From JAWLCQ01 sp041687095 (lineage in GTDB: Bacteria > Planctomycetota > Phycisphaerae > SM23-33), in NCBI GenBank assembly GCA_041687095.1, contig JAWLCQ010000028.1, positions 1-39,989 of the forward strand: DNA of 39,989 nt, given 5' to 3'. A program made the translations under genes and the position numbers. The notes under the pieces are model-generated. The model worked only from the letters and a program-made list of their open reading frames with translations, was not told where the DNA came from and did no database searches. Positions 33,629 through 39,989 of the stretch are shown here, one piece after another; the stretch's first letter is position 1; each line of letters begins with the position of its first letter.

Positions 33629-34666
33629 TCAGCCCACGTGCAGCATCGCCTTGACCACCCCGTCCCGGTAGTCCGCGACGAGGTCGAAGGCCTCCTGGGA
33701 CTGTTCGAGGGTGAAGTGGTGCGTCACCTGCGGGTCGAGGTTGACTTGGCGGGCGGCGACCATTTCGATGGCGGCGGCTTCGCAGGCGTTCTGGCGGCGG
33801 ACGTTCTGGGTGGCGAGTTCCTTGCGGCGGTAGAAGTTCATGTCGAAGCTCAGGCGGGAGGCCTCGGGGATCCCGATGATGAGCAGCTTGCCCCCGGGGG
33901 CGAGGATCTGCCCGGCCTGGTCGATGGTCTCCTGCATGCCCGCGCACTCGAAGGCCAGGTCGACCCCGAGCGGTTCGAGGCGGGCGAGTTCGCTCACCAC
34001 GTCGAGCGTGCCCGCGTTGCCCGCCCAGTCCGCCCCCGTCGCGCGGGCGAGGTCCACGCGGTAGTCCAGCAGGTCGGTGGCGTAGACGGTGCAGTCGCCC
34101 GCGGCCTTGACGGCCTGCAGGACGCACAGGCCGATGGGGCCCGATCCGAGGATGGCGATCCGCTTGCCCGCCGTCGCCCCCGCCAGGCGCTGCGCCCACA
34201 GGCCAATGGCGAAGGGCTCGACCATGACCGCCTGGTCGAAGGTCATGGAGTCGGGGATGCGGAACGCGCAGGAGGCGGGCAGGACGATGTACTCGCACAT
34301 CGAGCCCTCGAGCTGCCCCGGGCACCCGAGGAACTTCTGGTGGCGGCAGGTGTTCTCGCGGCCGTTGCGGCACTGGTCGCACTGTCCGCAGACGACGAGC
34401 GGATCGACCGCCACCCGGTCGCCGGGGCGTAGGGTCTTCACCGCGCTGCCGACCTCCTGGATGACGCCCGCGCACTCGTGCCCGACGGCGAAGGGGAACT
34501 CCACCACCTGCACGCCGATCTTCCCGTCGCGGTAGTAGTGCAGATCGCTCCCGCACACCCCCACCGTGTCCACGCGGATCAGGACGTCATCGGGCGCCTC
34601 GATCCGCGGAGCGGGCACGTCGCGAAGCTCGATCTGTCGGATTCCGGTCAGGAACGCTTTTCTCAT
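33629..34666 (-). CDS. Zinc-dependent polyol/sorbitol-type dehydrogenase
   Basis: The 345-residue protein is a medium-chain dehydrogenase. It has the catalytic zinc ligands in GVCGSDLHYY and GHECAG with EPFAIG, the structural zinc cysteines in CGQCDQCRNGRENTC, and the NAD-binding fold in ILGSGPIGLCVLQAVKAAG with a following DLLDYR (Asp, NAD rather than NADP preference). This pattern is that of sorbitol, xylitol or L-threonine/2,3-butanediol dehydrogenases; SDH-like is most likely. The ATG at 34666 has GGAG 8 nt upstream. Between the GH52 and GH95 genes, a role in pentitol or deoxy-sugar metabolism fits, but the substrate is not defined. Confidence 0.87.
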   Translation of the reverse strand: MRKAFLTGIRQIELRDVPAPRIEAPDDVLIRVDTVGVCGSDLHYYRDGKIGVQVVEFPFAVGHECAGVIQEVGSAVKTLRPGDRVAVDPLVVCGQCDQCRNGRENTCRHQKFLGCPGQLEGSMCEYIVLPASCAFRIPDSMTFDQAVMVEPFAIGLWAQRLAGATAGKRIAILGSGPIGLCVLQAVKAAGDCTVYATDLLDYRVDLARATGADWAGNAGTLDVVSELARLEPLGVDLAFECAGMQETIDQAGQILAPGGKLLIIGIPEASRLSFDMNFYRRKELATQNVRRQNACEAAAIEMVAARQVNLDPQVTHHFTLEQSQEAFDLVADYRDGVVKAMLHVG

Positions 34667-34930
34667 CTTCAGTCTCCAACTGCATGTCGGGCAATTTCGG
34701 ATTTCGGAACTCGGATTTGCGGGATGGTCGCCCGACGTCCCCTCCGCGATCCAGCGCATCCCGGGGAGGGGCAACAGACGCCCAATGGCAAGCCTTGGGA
34801 TGACCAGGGGCGAGGTCCTGCCTCGGACCTTGTTCGGGCTTCATCCGGCGTCCGTTCCGTCGCACATAATGCGGTTCGGAAATCGCGTGGGATCTCGCTC
34901 CGCGCGTCAACCAGATCCGAAATCCATCCG
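34667..34930. other. 264-nt spacer between the dehydrogenase and GH95 genes
   Basis: Heptamer-type strings lie near 34688-34710 (ATTTCGGATTTCGG and GGATTTG) and in the opposite orientation near 34914-34926 (AGATCCGAAATCC). No gene or clear promoter is seen. Confidence 0.55.
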
Positions 34931-37348
34931 CTACCATCGAAGCTCGTACATCCTACCCGCCTCCGTCAGAAACTCCACGCAATCGTGCGTGAGCGTTTCC
35001 GCGCGGACGGGCTGATCCGCGCACGTCAGCGACGCGCCACCGATCCGCGGGTGGCGGAGGCGGCAGGGGGCGGAATGCTGGGACACGACGCGCACCTGTA
35101 GCGGCTGTCCATCGCGCCATTCGAGGTCCACGACGAACCCGCCCCTCCCCCGCAGGCCGCGGACCGTTCCGTTGGCCCACGCACCGGGCAGGGCGGGCAG
35201 CAGGCGGAGCACCCCGCGATGGGACTGCAGGAGCATCTCGCACACGCCCGCCGTCCCCCCGAAGTTGCCGTCCACCTGGAAGATCCGCGGGGGGTGCAGA
35301 TCCAGCAGGGCGTCGGTAGCGAAGTCCAGTACGAGGCGGCGGAGGTGTTCGCGGGCGAGATCGCCCTCGCGGAGGCGGGCCCAGCAGCACACGGTCCACG
35401 CCCGCGACCACCCGGTGTGCCCGCCCTGGCTGCTCAGCCGCCGTTCCAGCGAGGCGCGAGCGGCGCGGGCGAGGTCGGGCGTCTCCTCCAGCGTGATCCC
35501 GTCGCCCGGGTACAGCGCGTACAGGTGCGAGATGTGCCGGTGCCCCGGTTCCGCCTCCTCGTAGTCCTCCAGCCACTCCTGCAGTTGCCCGTGCCTGCCC
35601 GTTCGTAGCGGGGGCAGGTTGCGGAGGATCTCCCGCCACGTCCCGCGGAGTTCCGCGTCCACGCCCAGAATCTCCGCGGCGGCGATGGCGTGGCGGAGGA
35701 CGTCCTGCGTGAGTTCGACGTCCATCGTCGCCGACACGCACAGCGAGACCGGGCTCGTGCCCCCGGCGAAGCGGTTCTCGGGCGACTGCGAGGGCACGTG
35801 GACCAGGTAGCCCTTCGTCGGGTGCGGTACGAGGTAGTCCTCGAAGAAGGCGGCGACCTCCTTGAGGTACGGGTAGCAGCGGGTGCGGAGGAACTCGGTG
35901 TCGAGCGACCACTCGTATCGCTGCCACAGATGCTGCGACAGCCACGCCGCCGCCCCGATCCAGACGTCCCAGCCGCGGGATTCGGGGGTGGCGCGGCCCC
36001 AGGGGTCGGTCTGGATGGGCATCCACACGCCGCGGCAGTTGTAGAGCTTGCGGGCCGCCTCGCGGGCGTGCGGGGCGAACCGCTCGAGGTGCTCGAACAG
36101 CGCCCCCGTCAGTTCGCCCAGGCCGCACGGCTCGGCGGGCCAGTAGTTCATCTGAACGTTGACGTCCTGGTGGATGTCGCTCTGCCAGGGCGGGTCGAGT
36201 TCCTCGTTCCACAGGCCCTGGAGGTTGGCGGGCACGCCGGTCTCGCGGGAGGAGGCGATGAGCAAGTAGCGGCCGAAGTTGAAGTACAGGGCCAGGAGGC
36301 CCTCGTCCGCCGCGGCGCGGGCGTCTCGCCCGTGTGCCCCACGGCCATCTTGGCCGTGGCCTTCGTCCGGCGCTCCAGGGGCGGGACGTTCCGGTGACGA
36401 ACCGCGGGCGGCGGCGAGGCGGACGTCGGTGGGCACATGGGGGCGCTCGTCGCCGACGTCGAGCGAGACGCGGCGGTACAGGTCGCGGTGGGTGTCCACG
36501 TGCGTGCGGAGCAGCGTGTCCCAGTCGTTCGGCGCGGCGGCGATCTGGTCGCGGGCGGATTGGAGCGGGTCGCGCTGCCCGTCGAGGTCCACCGCGATGG
36601 ACAACAGCACGAGCGTGTCGCGAGCCCGCAGGCGCATGGTGGCCGAGGCCGCCTCCGCCTCGATGGTTCCGTCGGTGAGGACGCGGGCGACGACGGCGAA
36701 GCGGACGCCCTCGGGGAACTGCCCCACCAAGCCGAGTTCGTTGCCCTCCGCAAAGGTCCGCAGCGTGCAGTCGGGGTCGTCGATGCGGCGGAGGCAGAGG
36801 CGGAGCGGGAACGGTCCCCCGTCGGTGCGGAAGCGGGCGGCGAGGACGGGGTAGGCGGCGTGGGTGAGGTACTGGCGGGTGTATCCCGACCCGCCGGTGC
36901 GGTACGAGACGGTCACCGTAGCGCGGTCCAGATCCAGTTCGCGGCGGTAGTCGGTCACGTCCGCATGGCCGGTTTCGGCGATGAGGTCGCCGGCCGGCTG
37001 GTAGGGGTCCACGCGGTTGGGCTTTCCCTCGCGGGCGAGGACGCCCCCCTGCCCCCCGAGCGTGTCGTTGGCGAGCGTGCCCGCTTCGAGGACCTTGCCC
37101 TCGAAGAACAGGCGGCGGACCTCCGCGAGGTGCGGCCACTTCTCCTCGACATCGCGGTGGCGGCCTTTCCCCCGCCACAGCCACTCGTGGTTGAGGGCCA
37201 CCCGGTCCGTGGCGTGCCCCGCGACGACCATCCCCCCGAGTTCCCCGTTGCCCAGGGGCAGCCCGTGCTCGATGTACTTCTCCGCCGGGGTGGCGTACCA
37301 GAGCATCGAGTGCGGCCAACAGCCTTCCGTCGCGTTCGTCTCCGTCAT
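34931..37348 (-). CDS. GH95 alpha-L-fucosidase
   Basis: The 805-residue enzyme has the GH95 N-terminal beta domain (LWYATPAEKYIEHGLPLGNG, MVVAGHATDRVALNHEWLW). A catalytic (alpha/alpha)6 barrel follows with GVPANLQGLWNEELDPPWQS, DVNVQMNYWPAEP (Asn397 and Asn401), VPSQSPENRF (general acid Glu) and FQVDGNFGGTAGVCEML (Asp). These match the active-site residues of Bifidobacterium AfcA. GH95 enzymes cleave alpha-1,2-fucose, or alpha-galactose in some members. No signal peptide is visible. At 316-348 the protein carries a Gly/His/Arg/Ala-rich stretch (GHGQDGRGAHGRDARAAADE) that looks like a repeat element inserted in frame. The ATG at 37348 has AAAGGA upstream. Confidence 0.9.
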   Translation of the reverse strand: MTETNATEGCWPHSMLWYATPAEKYIEHGLPLGNGELGGMVVAGHATDRVALNHEWLWRGKGRHRDVEEKWPHLAEVRRLFFEGKVLEAGTLANDTLGGQGGVLAREGKPNRVDPYQPAGDLIAETGHADVTDYRRELDLDRATVTVSYRTGGSGYTRQYLTHAAYPVLAARFRTDGGPFPLRLCLRRIDDPDCTLRTFAEGNELGLVGQFPEGVRFAVVARVLTDGTIEAEAASATMRLRARDTLVLLSIAVDLDGQRDPLQSARDQIAAAPNDWDTLLRTHVDTHRDLYRRVSLDVGDERPHVPTDVRLAAARGSSPERPAPGAPDEGHGQDGRGAHGRDARAAADEGLLALYFNFGRYLLIASSRETGVPANLQGLWNEELDPPWQSDIHQDVNVQMNYWPAEPCGLGELTGALFEHLERFAPHAREAARKLYNCRGVWMPIQTDPWGRATPESRGWDVWIGAAAWLSQHLWQRYEWSLDTEFLRTRCYPYLKEVAAFFEDYLVPHPTKGYLVHVPSQSPENRFAGGTSPVSLCVSATMDVELTQDVLRHAIAAAEILGVDAELRGTWREILRNLPPLRTGRHGQLQEWLEDYEEAEPGHRHISHLYALYPGDGITLEETPDLARAARASLERRLSSQGGHTGWSRAWTVCCWARLREGDLAREHLRRLVLDFATDALLDLHPPRIFQVDGNFGGTAGVCEMLLQSHRGVLRLLPALPGAWANGTVRGLRGRGGFVVDLEWRDGQPLQVRVVSQHSAPCRLRHPRIGGASLTCADQPVRAETLTHDCVEFLTEAGRMYELRW
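36305..36403. repeat. Dispersed hairpin repeat inserted in frame in the GH95 gene
   Basis: Two adjacent perfect hairpins with TCT loops, CGGGCG-TCT-CGCCCG at 36318-36332 and CCACGGCCA-TCT-TGGCCGTGG at 36339-36359, coincide with the odd stretch of residues 316-348 of the GH95 protein. Similar peptides (HGQDGRA, HTGETPA, as here in two frames) are a known feature of planctomycete repeat-derived reading frames, from memory. Confidence 0.7.
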
Positions 37349-37378
37349 GGGGCGGCGTCCTTTCGATTGGAACCGACA

Positions 37379-37406
37379 AGCATACGGGGCGGTGCATGGG
37401 GGTCAA
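37379..37406 (-). promoter_or_regulatory. Promoter-like pair for the GH95 gene
   Basis: On the minus strand TTGACC (37406-37401), 16 nt, TATGCT (37384-37379), 30 nt before the ATG at 37348. Confidence 0.45.
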
Positions 37407-37501
37407 TGGGCTCGTGCCCGGATGGGACGAGCGGATGTGAGCGCCTCGCCGTTGGGAGCGGCAGATTTCTTACCCCGTGGACGTGCCCAAATCCGAAACT
37501 C

Positions 37502-37698
37502 GTAACCGTTCACGCCTTCGCAAACAGCAGCGAAGACGTGAAGAAAAGGGGCCCATCGGGAGCCGAAGGCGGGATGGGCGCAGGGAGCCTCGAAAAAGGG
37601 GACTGGCTCCGCAGCGGCATGCTTCTTGCCGCGCAGGTGCCTGTCCCCTTTTTCGAGGCGGTGCGAGACTCCCTGCCCGCACTCCCGTGAACGGTTAC
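37502..37698. mobile_element. Complete miniature inverted-repeat element, copy 3
   Basis: The 197-bp element is bounded by GTAACCGTTCACG (37502-37514) and CGTGAACGGTTAC (37686-37698). It is in the opposite orientation to copies 1 and 2. It contains the CACGCCTTCG hairpin with one mismatch, a central palindrome CCTCGAAAAAGGGGAC / GTCCCCCTTTTTCGAGG, and the inner hairpin also seen in copy 1. The flanks extend the inverted symmetry with AAATCCGAAA and ATTTCGGATTT, and no target duplication is clear, unlike copy 2. Confidence 0.85.
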
Positions 37699-37756
37699 GG
37701 ATTTCGGATTTGCCTCCACAGGGGCGCCTGGTTCATCCAACCGTCGCGATCCTGTC

Positions 37757-37785
37757 TTGCTCTGAGCCACGCAGCCCCGTACACT
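37757..37785 (+). promoter_or_regulatory. Promoter-like pair for the agarase-like gene
   Basis: TTGCTC (37757-37762), 17 nt, TACACT (37780-37785), with GGAGG just before the ATG at 37810. Confidence 0.4.
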
Positions 37786-37809
37786 CCCGCGGTTCCTGGA
37801 GGTGCATGC

Positions 37810-39825
37810 ATGAACGCAGAGACGAATGGCCCCGTGGTGCTGGGTGCTCCCGAGATCCTCAACGGGCTCGTGCGCGACAGTGCCCCCGCCCCACTGCCCC
37901 AGGGCGCCTGGTACGCCGGGGCCCACGAGGGCGATGGATTGCTCTGGCGGTTCCCGCCCGGGACGTTGAGCGGGATGGGCTACCTGTCCGCCGACTTCCT
38001 CGCCGACGGGACCGAGAGCGTGGTCCTGCTGCTGGCGCTCCGCGAGGGGGAGGGCGGGCCCGAGTTCCACGTGAGCTTCGCCCTGTTGAACCAGTGCTCC
38101 GCCCGCATGCGCTTACCGCTGTCGATGACCGACCTGAACCGATGGCGGATCGAGCGCGAGGGGGCGTGGCTCAAGCCCCACTGCGGGGGGCGGCGGGTGG
38201 ACCTCGCCCGCGTGGACCGCTGCACGCTGATCGTCAACCGCCTGGGCACGGAGCGGGTGCGCTTCTGTGCGACCCCGCTCACCGCCACCCCCGACGCCCC
38301 CCCGCGCCTCACCGCCCCCCTGCTCCCCCGCGGGCCGCTCGTGGACGAGTTCGGCCAGAACGCGATCCGCGAGTGGCCCGAAAAGACGCGGAGCGAGGCC
38401 GAACTCCTCGACCGCCTGCGGACGCAGGCCGCCCAGGCCCCCACGTGGCGCTGGCCGAGCAGCTACTCCCGCTGGGGCGGATGGACCGAGCGCACCTTCG
38501 ACGCCACCGGGTTCTTCCGCACCCATCATGATGGGAACCGGTGGTGGCTGGTCGATCCGGACGGGCACGCGTTCTGGTCGGCGGGGCTGGACTGCGTCCG
38601 CCCCGACGCCCCCAACGCCTACGCGGGGCTGGAGTCCGCCCTGGCGTTTCTGCCGGAGCGAGACGGACTCTACAAGGACGCCTTCCGCCAGCATCTCGCC
38701 CTGCCGATCCCGGGCATCAGCTACACCGTCGCCAACCACATCCGCGCCTTCGGGCCCGCGGCGTGGCACGACCGCTGGCGGGAGATCGCCCTGGGCTTCT
38801 GTCGGCGGTTCGGGTTCAACACCGTCGCCAACTGGTCGCAGTGGGAGATCGCGCGGGAGGCGGGGTTCCCGTACGTGCGGCCGTTGAAGGGGCCGGCCTG
38901 CGACACCCCGACGATCTACCGCGACTTCCCCGACGTCTTCGCCCCCTCCTTCGCCCGCGACGCCGCCCGCTTCGCCCAACAGCTCCGCGACACCGCGGAC
39001 GATCCGGCGATGATCGGCTACTTCCTGATGAACGAGCCCAACTGGGGCTTCTCCACGGAACTCCCGGCCGTCGGGATGCTCTACACCACCCCCGCCTGCG
39101 CCACGCGGGCGGAGCTGGCGGATTCCCTGCGGCAGCGGTACGCGGACGACGCGGCCCTCGCGGCGGCGTGGGGCATGGCGGTGACGTTCGATGCGGTTCG
39201 CGAGGGCGTATGGCACGGTTCGCTGCCGGAGGGGGCGATGGCGGATCTGGAGGCGTTCAGCGAGCGGATGGTCGAGCGGCTGTTCCGCACGCTCACCGAC
39301 GCCTGCCGCGCCGTCGATCCCCATCACCTGAACCTCGGGGCCCGCTACTACACCGTGCCCCCGCGGTGGGCGGTCAAGGGCATGCAGTGTTTCGACGTGT
39401 TCAGCGTGAACTGCTACCAGGAGAAGGTGCTCGACGCGTTGGGGGCGGCGGCGGAGATGCTGCACCTGCCGGTGCTGATCGGGGAGTGGCACTTCGGGGC
39501 GCTGGACGCGGGGCCTCCGGCGGCGGGGATCTGCACGGTGGCGACGCAGGAGGACCGGGGCAAGGCGTTCCGCGCGTACACCGAGGACGCGGCCGCCCGT
39601 CCCTGGTGCGTGGGCGTACACTACTTCACGCTGTACGACGAGGGCACGATCGGGCGGTTCGACGGGGAGAACTGGAACATCGGTTTCCTCGACGTGTGCA
39701 ACCGGCCCTACGCCCCGCTCGCCGAGGCGGCCCGCGCGTCGCACGAGCGCCTCTACGCCCTCGCCGCCGGGGACGCAACGCCCTGCGACGCCGCGCCGGC
39801 CCATCGCCCGCGGCACTTCTTCTAG
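37810..39825 (+). CDS. Clan GH-A glycoside hydrolase, agarase-like
   Basis: The 671-residue protein has no signal peptide. Residues about 30-160 are a beta-rich N-terminal domain. A TIM-barrel region follows: TGFFRTHHDGNRWWLVDPDG, SAGLDCVRPDAPNAY, GFCRRFGFNTVANWSQWEIA, IGYFLMNEPNWGF (acid/base Glu after Asn) and LPVLIGEWHFGAL (nucleophile Glu). This pattern resembles agarase-type GH50-like enzymes and planctomycete relatives; GH5 or GH86 are alternatives and the substrate is undefined. I chose the ATG at 37810 because GGAGG lies 8 nt before it and the family N terminus begins there; the open frame extends upstream through the miniature element. It faces away from the GH95 gene. Confidence 0.78.
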   Translation: MNAETNGPVVLGAPEILNGLVRDSAPAPLPQGAWYAGAHEGDGLLWRFPPGTLSGMGYLSADFLADGTESVVLLLALREGEGGPEFHVSFALLNQCSARMRLPLSMTDLNRWRIEREGAWLKPHCGGRRVDLARVDRCTLIVNRLGTERVRFCATPLTATPDAPPRLTAPLLPRGPLVDEFGQNAIREWPEKTRSEAELLDRLRTQAAQAPTWRWPSSYSRWGGWTERTFDATGFFRTHHDGNRWWLVDPDGHAFWSAGLDCVRPDAPNAYAGLESALAFLPERDGLYKDAFRQHLALPIPGISYTVANHIRAFGPAAWHDRWREIALGFCRRFGFNTVANWSQWEIAREAGFPYVRPLKGPACDTPTIYRDFPDVFAPSFARDAARFAQQLRDTADDPAMIGYFLMNEPNWGFSTELPAVGMLYTTPACATRAELADSLRQRYADDAALAAAWGMAVTFDAVREGVWHGSLPEGAMADLEAFSERMVERLFRTLTDACRAVDPHHLNLGARYYTVPPRWAVKGMQCFDVFSVNCYQEKVLDALGAAAEMLHLPVLIGEWHFGALDAGPPAAGICTVATQEDRGKAFRAYTEDAAARPWCVGVHYFTLYDEGTIGRFDGENWNIGFLDVCNRPYAPLAEAARASHERLYALAAGDATPCDAAPAHRPRHFF

Positions 39826-39834
39826 CGGCCGCGT

Positions 39835-39989
39835 CCCAGCAAGGACGTGTCTCCATGCGTCCCGGCAGGGACGCTGTGACAATAGCCCAGCAGTTCACTG
39901 CTGGGACCCGGGCGCCCCACCCCCCTTTGTTTCTTCTTTTCAAGCCCCGGCAGGGGCGCTTGAGGGCGCGTCATGGAGCCCTCCCTCAA
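39835..39989. repeat. Second copy of the CCCAGCAGT palindrome element (runs off the window)
   Basis: The copy begins just after the agarase-like stop codon with GCGTCCCGGCAGGGACGC-type hairpins. It holds CCCAGCAGTTCACTGCTGGG at 39886-39905 and AAGCCCCGGCAGGGGCGCTT near 39942. It reads in the reverse direction compared with the right half of the 23385-23690 copy and continues past the window end. Confidence 0.75.

Larger units (their letters stand above)
37349..37809. other. 461-nt divergent control region with a miniature element inside
   Basis: It separates the minus-strand GH95 gene and the plus-strand agarase-like gene. Promoter-like pairs for each face outwards (37379-37406 and 37757-37785). 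The middle holds copy 3 of the miniature element (37502-37698). No gene is seen. Confidence 0.75.

Noticed and set aside
33033..33671. A plus-strand frame of 212 codons with HALEAS repeats
   Set aside because: It reads through a minisatellite, a direct repeat and a known dispersed motif, overlaps the end of the dehydrogenase gene and has no credible start.

Overview
The window is about 40 kb of GC-rich bacterial DNA. It most likely comes from a member of the Planctomycetota. The strongest clue is the short basic protein at 5188-5469, whose N-terminal half matches the small basic protein family of the PVC superphylum (core SVLTRAERIA ... GLPKTKV). A repeat-rich intergenic landscape, many glycoside hydrolases and a topoisomerase VI B subunit fit this. 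I cannot assign a genus. No rRNA, tRNA, CRISPR array, phage or transposase gene was recognised.

Layout. 1-178: truncated copy of a miniature inverted-repeat element. 270-4099 (minus strand): ROK sugar kinase, trpE (ATGA overlap with the kinase) and a uroporphyrinogen-decarboxylase-like methyltransferase. 4331-6591 (plus): a single-pass membrane protein, the PVC small basic protein and a class I/II aminotransferase. 6753-11027 (plus): a compact acyl-chain cluster of FabZ-like dehydratase, acyl carrier protein, second FabZ-like protein, a ketosynthase without its catalytic Cys, and an intact ketosynthase. 11212-14337: a lipoprotein and a topoisomerase VI B subunit with a histone-H1-like N-terminal tail. 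14529-14930 (minus): Rrf2-type regulator. 15545-18590: CysQ-like phosphatase and an unusual fusion of a polyprenyl-phosphate sugar-1-phosphate transferase with an ATP-grasp ligase. 18695-23290: alkaline phosphatase, GH20 hexosaminidase and a flavoprotein. 23753-29477 (minus): argS, a small unknown gene, rsfS, membrane pyrophosphatase and ribosomal protein S21. 29705-30103: YbgC-like thioesterase. 30558-39825: sugar catabolism genes (GH52 beta-xylosidase, zinc polyol dehydrogenase, GH95 fucosidase and a clan GH-A agarase-like enzyme).

How it fits together. Housekeeping genes are interleaved with glycan-degradation genes typical of a polysaccharide degrader: GH20, GH52, GH95, the GH-A enzyme, the alkaline phosphatase, the sugar kinase and the polyol dehydrogenase. 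The acyl cluster looks like one transcription unit from 7566 to 11027, with a separately promoted dehydratase in front. It carries a paired active/inactive ketosynthase as in type II polyketide systems.

The spacers are rich in structure: a TIR element with an 8-bp target duplication, a second dispersed palindrome family, heptamer arrays in inverted pairs, a minisatellite, and a repeat inserted in frame in the GH95 gene. All identifications come from reading motifs by eye; no database search was run.
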